64,000 nucleotides of DNA from contig NZ_JAMQON010000001.1 of the NCBI RefSeq assembly GCF_031624395.1, forward strand, positions 372,001 through 436,000. The letters are read 5' to 3'. How positions within the stretch are numbered: the first letter of the stretch is position 1; each line of letters opens with the position of its first letter. This document shows positions 17,997-27,699 of the stretch, one piece after another. The notes under the pieces were generated by a model. The model saw only the letters and a list, made by a program, of their open reading frames with translations. It was not told the DNA's origin and did not search any database. A program made the position numbers and the translations under genes. The DNA is from Halomicroarcula saliterrae. GTDB lineage: Archaea; Halobacteriota; Halobacteria; Halobacteriales; Haloarculaceae.

Positions 17997-19279
17997 ACGG
18001 CGTCGTCCTCGCCGGGACGGCCTCCGGTGTCGGCAAGACCGTCGCGACGCTGGCGACGCTGCGGGCACTCGACGAGGCGGGCCTGGACCCACAGCCGGCC
18101 AAAGCCGGCCCGGACTTCATCGACCCGAGCCACCACGAGGCCGTCGTTGGTAAACCGTCGCGGTCGCTGGACCCGTGGCTCGCCGGCGAGGACGGAACGG
18201 TGCGCACCTACCACCGGGGTGAGGGCGACATCTGCGTCGTCGAGGGGATGATGGGGCTGTACGACGGAACGAAGGTATCGACCGCCCGCGTGGCCGAGGT
18301 GCTCGACCTGCCGGTCGTGCTCGTCGTCGACGCGAAAGCCGGGATGCAGAGCGTCGGCGCGACGGCGCTGGGGTTCCAGCAGTACGCCGGCGAGGCGGGC
18401 GTCGATATCGAGGTCGCGGGTGTCATCGCCCAGCGGGCCCACGGCGGCCGCCACGCCGACGGCATCCGCGAGGCGCTCCCCGACGGCCTCCGGTATCTCG
18501 GTCGGATTCCGCCGACCTCTGACCTGGAGATCCCCGACCGGCATCTCGGGCTGGAGATGGGGACCGAGTCGCCGGTCGACCCCGAGGCGCTCTCGGTGGC
18601 GGCCGAACACGTCGACGCCGAGGCGATAGCTGAACTGGCCCGCGAACCGCCCGCGGCGACCCCGGCACCGCCGCCCGAATCCGGACGCCGGCTCGCGGTC
18701 GCCAGCGACGCGGCGTTCTGTTTCAGCTACCCAAGCGTCGCCGACCGGTTCGAGGGCGCTATCGAGCAGTTCTCGCCGCTCGCCGGTGACCCGGTTCCAG
18801 CGGCGGACGCGGTCTACCTTCCCGGCGGCTACCCGGAGCTCCACGCCGAGGTGCTCGCGGCGTCGTCGACGCTCGATGACCTCGCTGCCCGGGCGGCTGA
18901 CGGCCTGTCGATATACGGCGAATGCGGTGGACTGATGGCGCTCTCGGAGTCGCTGACGACCGCCGACGGCGACAGCTACGACATGGCCGGCGTGCTCCCC
19001 GCGGCGGTCGAGATGCGCGAGCGGTATCAGGCGCTTGACCACGTGGAACTGCGGGCCAGCCGGGACACGTCCGTCGCGGCGGCCGGGACCCGGCGTCGCG
19101 GCCACGAGTTCCACTACTCCTCGGCGACGGTCGCCGGCGACGCGACCTTCGCCTTCGAGGTAGAGCGGGGCGAGGGCATCGACGGCGACCGCGACGGTCT
19201 GACCGAGTACGCGACGGTCGGCACCTACTGTCACGCCCACCCATCGAGTGGCGCTTTCGACGCGCTGCTGTCCGGCTGA
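17993..19279 (+). CDS. cbiA: Cobyrinate a,c-diamide synthase
   Basis: 428 residues from GTG 17993, overlapping the cobT stop. The N-terminus is a P-loop/dethiobiotin-synthetase-like domain ([18 protein letters not shown], with Mg-binding Asp nearby), and the C-terminus is a class I glutamine amidotransferase-like domain with the nucleophile Cys in [11 protein letters not shown] and a late histidine ([11 protein letters not shown]). It amidates the a and c carboxylates of cobyrinate using ATP and glutamine. Other cobalamin genes are outside the window. Confidence 0.9.
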   Translation: MNGVVLAGTASGVGKTVATLATLRALDEAGLDPQPAKAGPDFIDPSHHEAVVGKPSRSLDPWLAGEDGTVRTYHRGEGDICVVEGMMGLYDGTKVSTARVAEVLDLPVVLVVDAKAGMQSVGATALGFQQYAGEAGVDIEVAGVIAQRAHGGRHADGIREALPDGLRYLGRIPPTSDLEIPDRHLGLEMGTESPVDPEALSVAAEHVDAEAIAELAREPPAATPAPPPESGRRLAVASDAAFCFSYPSVADRFEGAIEQFSPLAGDPVPAADAVYLPGGYPELHAEVLAASSTLDDLAARAADGLSIYGECGGLMALSESLTTADGDSYDMAGVLPAAVEMRERYQALDHVELRASRDTSVAAAGTRRRGHEFHYSSATVAGDATFAFEVERGEGIDGDRDGLTEYATVGTYCHAHPSSGAFDALLSG

Positions 19280-19333
19280 GCGGGGCGGCCCACGCGAGTT
19301 GTCAGACGGAACGCTGACGTGCGGCTGACTGCC

Positions 19334-19346
19334 CATAAGGTTTTTT
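19334..19346 (+). promoter_or_regulatory. Promoter of dacZ-mscS
   Basis: CATAAGGTTTTTT about 32 bases before the ATG at 19372. A TATA-type box consistent with a short or absent 5' leader. Confidence 0.5.
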
Positions 19347-19371
19347 CCTGTTTGCAATCGTGGTAGGGACA

Positions 19372-20181
19372 ATGAACGAGCTGCGCGACCTCTCCGAGGA
19401 GCTGGTCGCAGATATCGACGCCGTCTTCCTTTTCTCGCCGAGTATGAGTAACTTCGAGGAGCTCGAAGCGGTCGACGGGACGGTCGTCGTCGTCGGGCCG
19501 GAGAACACCGTCGGCGCCGACGAGTTCGTCGAGCTCCCCATCGACTTCACGGATCTGGAGGGCCGGATTCGCTTCGGCATCGAGGGCGCGCTGGAACAGG
19601 AACTCGTCGAAGAGGGCGACGAGGTGGCCTGCGTGAGCGATTTCATGGGCGGGACGGCCAACGCCTTCGCGCGCATCCAGACCAAGGACTTCTCGCCCTC
19701 GGGCGTCTACGACCTCTTTGTCAACTCGCGGGCCGAACCCGGCGTCGTCCGGGACGTCTTCGAGGTGGCGGTCGAACTGGGCAAGAAGGGCCAGAAGGGC
19801 AAGCCGGTCGGTGCGCTGTTCGTCGTCGGCGACGCCGGGAAGGTGATGAACAAGTCCCGCCCGCTCAGCTACAACCCCTTCGAGAAGTCCCACGTCCACG
19901 TCGGCGACCCCATCGTCAACGTGATGTTGAAGGAGTTCTCCCGGCTCGACGGCGCCTTCGTCATCTCCGACGCCGGCAAAATCGTCTCCGCCTACCGCTA
20001 TCTCGAACCCTCCGCCGAAGGCGTCGACATCCCGAAGGGGCTGGGCGCCCGGCATATGGCCGGTGGGGCAATCACCCGCGACACGAACGCGACGGCTATC
20101 GTCCTCTCGGAGAGCGACGGGCTCGTCCGCGCGTTCAAAGGCGGTGAACTCGTCCTGGAGATCGACCCAGAGGAGTACTAA
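19372..20181 (+). CDS. dacZ: Diadenylate cyclase DacZ (c-di-AMP synthase)
   Basis: 269 residues. The DisA_N/DAC domain occupies the C-terminal half with both signature motifs: DGAFVISDAGKI (DGA loop) and GARHMAGGAITRD (RHR/RHxxA loop). The N-terminal half is a PK-like regulatory domain typical of archaeal DacZ. It condenses two ATP into c-di-AMP, which in Haloferax is essential and linked to osmotic homeostasis (established knowledge). ATG 19372 fits the promoter; an upstream in-frame GTG exists. The next gene, an MscS-type channel, starts 2 bp after the stop. Confidence 0.93.
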   Translation: MNELRDLSEELVADIDAVFLFSPSMSNFEELEAVDGTVVVVGPENTVGADEFVELPIDFTDLEGRIRFGIEGALEQELVEEGDEVACVSDFMGGTANAFARIQTKDFSPSGVYDLFVNSRAEPGVVRDVFEVAVELGKKGQKGKPVGALFVVGDAGKVMNKSRPLSYNPFEKSHVHVGDPIVNVMLKEFSRLDGAFVISDAGKIVSAYRYLEPSAEGVDIPKGLGARHMAGGAITRDTNATAIVLSESDGLVRAFKGGELVLEIDPEEY

Positions 20182-20183
20182 CG

Positions 20184-20978
20184 ATGCAGTCCCTACCCGA
20201 CTGGCCGGACCTCGTTCGGACGCTGTTCTCCCCACAGGGGACGTTCGTCGTCTCGCTGCTGGTCCTGGGTATCGGCCTCCTCGCGGGCTTTCTGATCTGG
20301 CGGGCCTCCCGGCAGTTCATGGAGGAGATGGGCGTCCCCGAAGCCGTCGAAGGTACTCCCTTCGAGCGGACCGCCCGAAGCCTGGGGACCTCGACGGTCG
20401 GCATCATCTCGAACCTGGCCGCGCTGTTCGTCTACATCATCTCCATCACCATCGCCCTGAACATCGCCCAGCTCGTCCAGCCCGAGGCGTACTGGACGCG
20501 CTTTACCGCCTTCCTCCCCGACCTCTTTATCGCCGTCTTCGCCATCATCATCGGGCTCATCGCGGGCGATAAGGCCCGACTGGTCGTCTCGGAACGGCTC
20601 CGGAGCGTCAAACTGCCCGAGGCGACGGTAATACCCGAAATCGTCAAGTACAGCATCTTCTACCTCGCGATTCTCGTCGCACTGGGCCAGCTCGGTGTCG
20701 CGACCCTGGCGTTGCTCATCCTGCTTGCGGCGTACTCGTTCGGTCTCGTCTTCCTCATCGGACTGGCGCTGAAAGACCTGCTCGCGGCCAGCGCCGCCGG
20801 GCTCTATCTCCTGCTCACCGAGCCATACAGCATCGGCGACGAGGTCGTCATCGGCGACCAGCAGGGAATCGTCCAGGAAGTGGACATGTTCGTCACGCAC
20901 GTCGAGAGCGACGGGAAAGAACACATCATCCCGAACCGGAAAGTGATGCAGGACGGTATCGTCCGCGTCCGCGACTAG
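20184..20978 (+). CDS. MscS-family mechanosensitive channel
   Basis: 264 residues. Four or five membrane helices occupy about residues 20-195, the last being the pore-like helix LAAYSFGLVFLIGLALKDLL. They are followed by a short MscS beta domain (YSIGDEVVIGDQQGIVQEVD, then THVESDGKEHIIPNRKVM). The C-terminal alpha/beta domain of E. coli MscS is absent. Coupling to dacZ by a 2-bp gap suggests joint control of turgor with c-di-AMP. It overlaps the convergent acyltransferase gene by 4 bp. Confidence 0.85.
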   Translation: MQSLPDWPDLVRTLFSPQGTFVVSLLVLGIGLLAGFLIWRASRQFMEEMGVPEAVEGTPFERTARSLGTSTVGIISNLAALFVYIISITIALNIAQLVQPEAYWTRFTAFLPDLFIAVFAIIIGLIAGDKARLVVSERLRSVKLPEATVIPEIVKYSIFYLAILVALGQLGVATLALLILLAAYSFGLVFLIGLALKDLLAASAAGLYLLLTEPYSIGDEVVIGDQQGIVQEVDMFVTHVESDGKEHIIPNRKVMQDGIVRVRD

Positions 20979-21514
20979 TCGCTCCCGAGTGGCTCCGCCG
21001 GAACCCCGGCCACGGTCTCGCCGGGCGCCACGTCCGCGACCACGAGCGAGTTCGCCGCGACCTGTGCGTCCGCGCCGATTTCGACGCCCGGCAGGACGAT
21101 AGCGCCCGCCCCGACCATCGCCCGCTCGCCGACGACGACCTCGCCGGTGCGGTACTCGTCCTGCAGGAACTCGTGACAGAGCAGGGTCGCGTCGTAGCCG
21201 ATGATGGCGTCGTCCTCGACGGTGATGAGCTCGGGCCAGAACACGTCCGGGGTCGACTCCAGCCCCCACGCGACCCCCTCGCCGACGGTCACGCCGAGAC
21301 GACCCAGGAGCCAGTTTTTCAGTCTGAGACTCGGCGAGACGCGACAGACGAGGATGACCACGTAGTTGACTACTATCTGCAGCCGTCCCTTCGCGTCCGG
21401 CCAGGGAAACAGCGAGTTGCGCGGCCCGGGGGTCGCGACGCGGTCCAGTCGGTCGTGCCTGCGCTCGGCGTCCGTCTCTGACGGTGTCTCGTCCGGCTCT
21501 GTCGCGTCGCTCAC
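20975..21514 (-). CDS. Left-handed beta-helix (hexapeptide) acyltransferase
   Basis: 179 residues. A charged N-terminus and one hydrophobic segment (LQIVVNYVVILVCRVSPSL, about 45-63) precede hexapeptide repeats such as ITVEDDAIIGYDATLL and VGAGAIVLPGVEIGADAQVA, ending in a VAGVPAEPLG cap typical of sugar and serine O-acetyltransferases. The catalytic His is probably in LLCHEFL. The acceptor substrate (glycan or lipid-linked sugar) is unknown. Monocistronic. Confidence 0.8.
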   Translation of the reverse strand: MSDATEPDETPSETDAERRHDRLDRVATPGPRNSLFPWPDAKGRLQIVVNYVVILVCRVSPSLRLKNWLLGRLGVTVGEGVAWGLESTPDVFWPELITVEDDAIIGYDATLLCHEFLQDEYRTGEVVVGERAMVGAGAIVLPGVEIGADAQVAANSLVVADVAPGETVAGVPAEPLGSD

Positions 21515-21690
21515 GCCCGCCCGTAGAACTGGGACCGTCTTGAACGCCCCGCTAGTGACTCCGTGAACTGTAGTGACGACTGACCGCTCGACAGCCAGCC
21601 AGGGCCGGGCTTTCCGACCGTCAGCAGTCGTGGCGCCCCTGCTGCCGGCAGCGACAGTGAATCCGTAGCAGAAAACGACTCCGCTCTGTC

Positions 21691-22980
21691 CTAGTCCCGA
21701 ATCTCGTCCATGTGGTCGATGCGCTGCTGGACGAGGTCGGCTTTGCCGATGTCGTGGCGCACGCGCAGGCCCTCGGTACCGGCCCGTTCGAGGGCGCTCT
21801 CCGCGATCGCCTCGGCCTCACCGATGGTGTCGGCGATGCCCACGACGGCGTACGAACGGGACGTCGTCGTGTAGATGCCGTCCTCGCGGTCGTCGACGGA
21901 GGCGTAGTACAGGAGCGCCTCGCCGGCGTTCTCGGCGTCGATAGTCACTTTCGCCCCGGCCTCGGGGTCCGTCGGGTAGCCGTCGGGGACGGCGTACTTG
22001 CAGACGGTCGCTTTCGGCTGGAAGGAGAGCTGGGGAATCGAGACCTCGTCTCGGGCGGCGGTGAGCACGTCGAGGAAGTCGGTGTTCAGGACTGGGAGCG
22101 TGTTCATCGCCTCTGGGTCACCGAAACGGGCGTTGAACTCGACGACGCGCGGGCCGGTCTCAGTCAGCATGAACTGGCCGTAGAGCACGCCCTTGTAGCC
22201 GTCCAGCGCGTCCACGGTCGCCCGGAGCACGTCGACGGCGTCGTCGTAGTCGCCCTCGGACATGAACGGCAGTTCGAGGCTGGCGTCGGTGTAGCTCCCC
22301 ATCCCGCCGGTGTTCGGCCCCTCGTCGCCCTCGTAGGCGCGCTTGTGGTCCTGTACCGCCGGCGTGACCCGGAGCTGGCCGTTGGCGACGAACGCCTGGA
22401 CGGTGAACTCCTCGCCGACCAGCCGCTCCTCCAGCACCACGCGGTCGTAGTCCGAATCCCGGAGGTACGCCTTCGCTTCCTCGGCGGTGCACTGGTCGCC
22501 GATGACCCGGACACCTTTGCCGCCGGTGAGGCCGGCGGGCTTGACCGCGAGGTCGCCGTCGTACTCGTCGATGTAGTCGCAGGCCGCGTCCATGTCGTCG
22601 AAGGTCTCGAAGTCGGGACAGCCGGGGATGTCGTTCTCGGCCATGAAGCGGCGCTGGAACGCCTTGTCCGTCTCGATGCGGGCCTCGTCGGCCTGCGGCC
22701 CGAAGGCGTAGACGCCGGCCTCGTCGAGCGCGTCGGCGACGCCGGCCGCGAGGGGGGCCTCCGGACCGACGACGGCCAGCGTGGCGTCGACGTCCTCGGC
22801 GTAGCTGGTCACGGCCGAGGGGTTCGTCGTCTCCAGCGTCTCGAACCCGTCGGCAAGGTCGACGATACCGGGGTTGCGGTTGCCGGCACAGGCGTAGAGC
22901 TCCGCGTCGGAATCGGCGAGCGAGCGCGCGATAGCGTGTTCGCGGCCGCCGCCACCCACGAGCAGCACTGTCTCTGTCAT
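21691..22980 (-). CDS. purD: Phosphoribosylamine--glycine ligase
   Basis: 429 residues, full length for GARS. It starts with GGGGREHAIARSLADS, has the ATP-grasp lid region (KPAGLTGGKGVRVIG) and the metal-binding VVEFNARFGDPEAM motif. It catalyses step two of de novo purine synthesis: phosphoribosylamine plus glycine plus ATP gives GAR. It stands alone here, not beside other pur genes. Confidence 0.96.
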   Translation of the reverse strand: MTETVLLVGGGGREHAIARSLADSDAELYACAGNRNPGIVDLADGFETLETTNPSAVTSYAEDVDATLAVVGPEAPLAAGVADALDEAGVYAFGPQADEARIETDKAFQRRFMAENDIPGCPDFETFDDMDAACDYIDEYDGDLAVKPAGLTGGKGVRVIGDQCTAEEAKAYLRDSDYDRVVLEERLVGEEFTVQAFVANGQLRVTPAVQDHKRAYEGDEGPNTGGMGSYTDASLELPFMSEGDYDDAVDVLRATVDALDGYKGVLYGQFMLTETGPRVVEFNARFGDPEAMNTLPVLNTDFLDVLTAARDEVSIPQLSFQPKATVCKYAVPDGYPTDPEAGAKVTIDAENAGEALLYYASVDDREDGIYTTTSRSYAVVGIADTIGEAEAIAESALERAGTEGLRVRHDIGKADLVQQRIDHMDEIRD

Positions 22981-23076
22981 ACCTCAACGCCTGACTGGCT
23001 TCGACGTAAGTATTGTCTTTCAGCGGCTCAGTGACCGCCGCTGGGGCGTCGGGTGCGGGCGCGGCACCGCCGCGGG

Positions 23077-23400
23077 CTACTGCTCGTCCCGGAGCTCGTC
23101 GAGCGCTTCTTCTTGCTCGCTGCGGGTCAGGCCGCCCGCCTCAGCGAACCGGCCGTCGTACTGCCAGCTGGGGATGGCGGCCCACGTCGCGTCGTCGTCT
23201 CGGCCGCCGACCCTGCGGACCCACAGCGACGCGAGCACGACCCAGCCGCCGACGGCGACCAGCCAGGACTCGGGGACGGGGACGCCGGCCAGCGAGAGGA
23301 GCCCGCCGATGACCGGCACCGCGAAGAGACCGACGAACACGACGGCGACGAGGTACTGCATCGTTCGAGTCGACAGTGACACGTTCACCGCCTTGGTCAT
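23077..23400 (-). CDS. Small two-helix membrane protein of unknown function
   Basis: 107 residues. Two hydrophobic helices (about 14-36 and 44-62) are separated by a short PVPESW loop. They are followed by a cytoplasmic tail WAAIPSWQYDGRFAEAGGLT and an acidic SHOCT-like helix (RSEQEEALDELRDEQ). Similar short haloarchaeal proteins exist but I know no function. Divergent from the DUF255 gene by about 100 bp. Confidence 0.7.
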   Translation of the reverse strand: MTKAVNVSLSTRTMQYLVAVVFVGLFAVPVIGGLLSLAGVPVPESWLVAVGGWVVLASLWVRRVGGRDDDATWAAIPSWQYDGRFAEAGGLTRSEQEEALDELRDEQ

Positions 23401-23499
23401 GACATCTGGTCATCACGTCCCGGAATAGCTCTTGTGGTGGTGCCGGCTGTCGCGTGTCAGGACACACCGCTTTTGAGTCCGGGCCGCCGAGGACGAGTC

Positions 23500-25689
23500 A
23501 TGAGCGACGACGCCGACCCCACGTCCCGAAATCGACTCGACGAGGCCGAGAGCCCCTATCTGCGCCAGCACGCCGACAACCCGGTCAACTGGCAGCCGTG
23601 GGACCAGCGGGCCCTCGACGCGGCGAAAGAGCGCGACGTGCCTATCTTCCTCTCTATCGGCTACGCCGCGTGTCACTGGTGTCACGTCATGGAGGAGGAG
23701 AGCTTCCAGGACGAGGATATCGCCGCGACGCTCAACGAGAACTTCGTCCCCGTCAAGGTCGACCGGGAGGAACGGCCCGACCTCGATAGCGTCTACATGA
23801 GCATCTGCCAGCAGGTGACCGGGGGCGGCGGGTGGCCGCTGTCGGCGTGGCTCACGCCCGAGGGCGAGCCGTTCTACGTCGGGACCTACTTCCCACCCGA
23901 GGAGAAGCGCGGCCAGCCCGGCTTCGGTGACCTGCTCGACCGGCTCTCGGACTCCTGGTCGGACCCCGAGCAGCGGTCGGAGATGGAGAACCGGGCCCGG
24001 CAGTGGACTGACGCGATCGAGAGCGACCTCGAACAGGTGGGCGACCCCGGGGACCCCGACGAGAACCTCGTTCAGACGGCGGCGAAGATAGCCCACCGCG
24101 GCGCGGACCGCGACCACGGCGGCTGGGGGTCGGGCGGGCCGAAGTTCCCCCAGACCGGGCGGATTCACGCCCTGTTGCGCGCGCATGCGGACGGCGAGGC
24201 GCCACGCGCTTCGGGCACGTCGAGCGGGGCGCGAAGCGACTCGCGAGAGGAGGGGCACGAGGACTATCTCACCGTCGTCGAACAGACGCTGAACGCCATG
24301 GCCGACCGGGGGCTGTACGACCACGTCGGCGGCGGGTTCCACCGCTACTCGACCGACATGCAGTGGGCGGTGCCCCACTTCGAGAAGATGCTGTACGACA
24401 ACGCCGAGATTCCCCGCGCCTTCCTCGCGGGGTATCAGGCCATCGGCAACGAGCGGTACGCCTCCGTCGTCCGGGAGACGTTCGACTTCGTCCAGCGGGA
24501 ACTCCAGCACGAGGACGGTGGCTTCTTCAGCACGCTCGACGCGGTCAGTCGACCCCCGTCCGACCCCGATGGGGACACCGAGGAGGGCGCCTTCTACGTC
24601 TGGACGCCCGAGCAGGTCCACGACGCCGTGAGCGACGAGCGGGCGGCGGACATCTTCTGTGAGTACTTCGGTATCACCGAGCGCGGGAACTTCGAGGGGG
24701 CGACGGTGCTGGGCGTGCGCAAGCCCGTCGACGTGCTCGCAGAGGAGCACGAGATGGACGAGGCGGGGGTCACTGAGACGCTTCAGACAGCGCTCGACGA
24801 GGCCTTCGAGGCCCGCGAGGAGCGCCCGCGGCCCGCCCGGGACGAGAAGATTCTGGCCGGCTGGAACGGGCTGATGATATCGACGCTCGCGGAGGGGGCC
24901 GTCGTGCTCGACGACGCCTACGCCGACGTGGCCGCCGATGCACTGGGGTTCGTCCGCGAGCAGCTGTGGGACGAATCCCGGCAGCGGCTCTCCCGCCGGT
25001 ACAAGGACGGCGACGTGGCCATCGACGGCTATCTGGAGGACTACGCGTTCCTCGGCCGTGGGGCCTTCGACCTCTATCAGGCCACCGGCGATGTCGACTA
25101 CCTCGACTTCGCGCTCGACCTGGCCGACGCCGTCACCGAGGCGTTCTGGGACGCCGAGGCGGAGACGCTGTATTTCACCCCGACGGGCGGCGAATCACTG
25201 GTCGCGCGGCCACAGGAACTGACCGACCAGTCGACCCCGTCGAGCACGGGCGTGGCCGCCTCGCTCCTGCTGGAACTCGACCACTTCCGCGGGGACGACC
25301 GCTTCGGCGAAGTGGCCGAGAAAGTCGTCCGGACCCACGCCGACCGCACCTCGGCGAACCCGCTGCAACACGCCTCGCTCACGCTCGCGACGGACACCTA
25401 CGAACAGGGGTCGCTGGAACTCACGCTGGTCTGTGACCCCGCCGACCCGCCGGCCGAGTGGACCGCGACCCTGGCCGACCGGTACGTCCCGCGGCGGCTG
25501 CTGGCGTGGCGACCGGCCGACGAGGGGGCCTTCGAGTCGTGGCTCGACACGCTCGGGCTGGCCGAAGCGCCGCCCATCTGGGCCGGCCGGGACGCCGACG
25601 GCGAGTCTACCGTCTACGCCTGCCGGAACTTCGCCTGCTCACCGCCGAAACACGGGCTCGAAGCGGCGCTGGACTGGGGCGAAAACTAG
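23500..25689 (+). CDS. DUF255/YyaL thioredoxin-fold protein (SSP411 family)
   Basis: 729 residues. The N-terminus has the DUF255 thioredoxin-like domain with LRQHADNPVNWQPW and the Cys-His-Trp-Cys active site in YAACHWCHVMEEESF (about residues 62-76). It is followed by a long (alpha/alpha)6 barrel of N-acylglucosamine-epimerase type with repeated HVGGGFHRYSTD and GAFYVWTPEQV segments. The biochemical activity is unknown; a role in thiol or sugar metabolism is suggested for the family. An internal low-conservation linker (about 245-270) is haloarchaeal. It overlaps the convergent thioredoxin gene by 4 bp. Confidence 0.9.
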   Translation: MSDDADPTSRNRLDEAESPYLRQHADNPVNWQPWDQRALDAAKERDVPIFLSIGYAACHWCHVMEEESFQDEDIAATLNENFVPVKVDREERPDLDSVYMSICQQVTGGGGWPLSAWLTPEGEPFYVGTYFPPEEKRGQPGFGDLLDRLSDSWSDPEQRSEMENRARQWTDAIESDLEQVGDPGDPDENLVQTAAKIAHRGADRDHGGWGSGGPKFPQTGRIHALLRAHADGEAPRASGTSSGARSDSREEGHEDYLTVVEQTLNAMADRGLYDHVGGGFHRYSTDMQWAVPHFEKMLYDNAEIPRAFLAGYQAIGNERYASVVRETFDFVQRELQHEDGGFFSTLDAVSRPPSDPDGDTEEGAFYVWTPEQVHDAVSDERAADIFCEYFGITERGNFEGATVLGVRKPVDVLAEEHEMDEAGVTETLQTALDEAFEAREERPRPARDEKILAGWNGLMISTLAEGAVVLDDAYADVAADALGFVREQLWDESRQRLSRRYKDGDVAIDGYLEDYAFLGRGAFDLYQATGDVDYLDFALDLADAVTEAFWDAEAETLYFTPTGGESLVARPQELTDQSTPSSTGVAASLLLELDHFRGDDRFGEVAEKVVRTHADRTSANPLQHASLTLATDTYEQGSLELTLVCDPADPPAEWTATLADRYVPRRLLAWRPADEGAFESWLDTLGLAEAPPIWAGRDADGESTVYACRNFACSPPKHGLEAALDWGEN

Positions 25690-26108
25690 GCCATCGCCGA
25701 CTCGATCTGGTCGGCGAGATGGACCGCGATGGGGACCGGTTCCTCCTCGACGAAGCGGGCGATCTCCTCGACTGCTTGCGACGTGTCGCCGCTCCGTGGC
25801 GCGTACTCGACGACGACAGTCGGGATGTACTCGATACCGTACTCCTCGACGCCGGGACCGGTCTTCGAGCCGTCGTCTTGCTTCTCGGTCGGGTAGTGGT
25901 GAATTCTGGCGTCCGGAACCTCCGCAGCCTCCAGCGCGGCGCCGAAGTCGGGGAGCTGTGCGCGGCAGTCCTTGCACCAGTCGCCGCCCCAGATGTGGTA
26001 GTCGAGTTCGGTCCGGTAGCGGGCGAGGGTGTCCACCGTATCGGCGTATGCGTCTCGCACCCACACCGGGTTCGGTTCCATCGTTTCGAGGCGTCCGGTC
26101 TCGCTCAT
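25686..26108 (-). CDS. Thioredoxin-family protein with WCKDC active site
   Basis: 140 residues, thioredoxin fold. The redox motif WCKDC sits about residue 44-48 (IWGGDWCKDCRAQLP), with the cis-proline in YIPTVVVE. It is probably a cytoplasmic thiol-disulfide reductase, as no signal peptide is visible. The partner is unknown. It lies tail-to-tail with the DUF255 CxxC protein, sharing 4 bp, which invites but does not prove a shared thiol function. Confidence 0.82.
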   Translation of the reverse strand: MSETGRLETMEPNPVWVRDAYADTVDTLARYRTELDYHIWGGDWCKDCRAQLPDFGAALEAAEVPDARIHHYPTEKQDDGSKTGPGVEEYGIEYIPTVVVEYAPRSGDTSQAVEEIARFVEEEPVPIAVHLADQIESAMA

Positions 26109-26231
26109 GGCAGCCAGTAGCGGTGCAACTGGCTTGAACCTCCCGACTGTCGCACGTACGGTCGTGACTCTGGACCGGTAATCGCCCGTCCGGGAGTCGG
26201 CGATACGGGTGCGAGACTCCGACAGCCCGTC

Positions 26232-26666
26232 TCAGGCCTCGTCGATCCGCTCGCGGAGTCGCTCCTGCAGCAGCGTCCGGTGACAGCGCTTTCGGTCCCC
26301 CTCGAAACAGACGAGGGCGACCGTCTCACCGCCCCGAACCCGCGCGGCCAGCTCTTCGACCGCCCGCTGTGCGTCGTCGTCTCGGGTCAGATACGTCCCG
26401 TAGCGGCGCTCGAACTCCGTCTCGTCCCAGGCGGCGTTGTGGGCACCCTCCTCACAGAGCCCCTGCATCTGCAGGTCCTCGGCGCGCTGTTTCGTCTCGT
26501 CGAGCAGCGGTTTCGGCGGTCCGAGTTCGGGGACGTTCTCGTCGACGGCGGCGTGGAACCAGCCCGTCGGCTCGCGGACCACGCCGACGAGCGTCTCCTC
26601 GCCGTCGAGGTCGGTCAGGTCGTGCTGTATCGCCGCGGCGTACGTCTCGCGGACGGCCCCGCTCAT
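26232..26666 (-). CDS. DUF488 family protein
   Basis: 144 residues. The hallmark at the C-terminus is VALVCFEGDRKRCHRTLL, the C-x6-7-C-H-R active-site-like motif of DUF488. The N-terminal YGTYLTRDDDAQRAVEELA region and the preceding LCEEGAHNAAW segment are less conserved. The family's role is not established; nucleic acid or phosphate chemistry has been proposed. Upstream and divergent is the cysteine synthase gene. Confidence 0.82.
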   Translation of the reverse strand: MSGAVRETYAAAIQHDLTDLDGEETLVGVVREPTGWFHAAVDENVPELGPPKPLLDETKQRAEDLQMQGLCEEGAHNAAWDETEFERRYGTYLTRDDDAQRAVEELAARVRGGETVALVCFEGDRKRCHRTLLQERLRERIDEA

Positions 26667-26744
26667 GGCTGTCTGTTCGCCGCCCCGCCGGAAAGTACTG
26701 CCGGGACCGCCGACTCCCCCTCGGCTTTGGCGGTTCCACTGGGG

Positions 26745-26752
26745 GTTTTAAC
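26745..26752 (+). promoter_or_regulatory. TATA box of the cysteine synthase gene
   Basis: GTTTTAAC about 27 bases before the ATG at 26776, following a G run; a good leaderless promoter candidate. Confidence 0.55.
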
Positions 26753-26775
26753 CGACGACGGCGTACGCGCCGCCA

Positions 26776-27699
26776 ATGCACGAGACAGTTCACGATTCTA
26801 TCGCCGACGCCATCGGCTCGCCGCTGGTGTCGGTCGCCGCTCCCGAGGGCGCGACGGTGGCCGCGAAGGTCGAGTCGTTCAACCCCGGCGGCTCCGCGAA
26901 AGACCGCCCGGCGCGGTTCATGATAGAACGCGCCGAGGCCGACGGCGTCATCAACCCGGGCGATACGCTCGTCGAGCCGACCAGCGGCAACACCGGTATC
27001 GGGATGGCGATGGTCGCCGCGGCGAAGGGGTACGACGTGGTGCTGGTGATGCCGTCCTCGAAGTCGCCCGAACGCCGCCAGATTATGAAAGCCTACGGGG
27101 CCGACATCGAGCTGGTCGAGGGCGACATCACCGCCGCCAAGGACCGCGCGGACGAGCTCACCGACCGCGACGGCGCCGTCCAGCTGCGCCAGTTCGAGAA
27201 CCCGGCGAACCCGCGGGCCCACTACGAGACCACCGGCGAGGAGATCATCGAACAGGTCGGCGACCGGACCGTCGACGCGCTGGTCGCGGGCGTGGGCACC
27301 GGCGGGACGATAACGGGCACCGGCCGGCGGCTCCGCGAGGCGTTCCCGGACATCGACGTCGTCGCGGTCGAACCGGCCGGCAACGCCGTGCTCTCCGGGA
27401 TGGAGCCGGGCACCGGCGAGGACAGCTTCCAGGGGATGGGGCCGGGCTTCGTCAGCGACAACCTCGACGTGGACCTGCTGGACGACGTGAAGACCGTCGA
27501 ACTCGACGACGCAGAGGCCGAGTGTCGCCGCCTCGCCCGCGAGGAGGGTATCCTCGTCGGGCAGTCCTCTGGCGCGTCGAACCTCGCCGCCCGCGACGTC
27601 GCGGGCGAACTGCTCGATGCGGGCGTGACGGACCCGCTGGTCGTCACCGTCTACTGGGACAGCGGCGAGCGGTACATGTCGACCGGGATGTTCGACTAG
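26776..27699 (+). CDS. cysK: PLP-dependent cysteine synthase
   Basis: 307 residues, fold-type II PLP enzyme. The PLP lysine is in NPGGSAKDRPARFM (about Lys41), the substrate loop TSGNTGIGMAM near 72, and the PLP phosphate loop AGVGTGGTITGTGR near 176. It converts O-acetylserine (or O-phosphoserine) plus sulfide to cysteine; the exact acyl donor cannot be read from sequence. It overlaps the convergent regulator by 4 bp. Confidence 0.9.
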   Translation: MHETVHDSIADAIGSPLVSVAAPEGATVAAKVESFNPGGSAKDRPARFMIERAEADGVINPGDTLVEPTSGNTGIGMAMVAAAKGYDVVLVMPSSKSPERRQIMKAYGADIELVEGDITAAKDRADELTDRDGAVQLRQFENPANPRAHYETTGEEIIEQVGDRTVDALVAGVGTGGTITGTGRRLREAFPDIDVVAVEPAGNAVLSGMEPGTGEDSFQGMGPGFVSDNLDVDLLDDVKTVELDDAEAECRRLAREEGILVGQSSGASNLAARDVAGELLDAGVTDPLVVTVYWDSGERYMSTGMFD

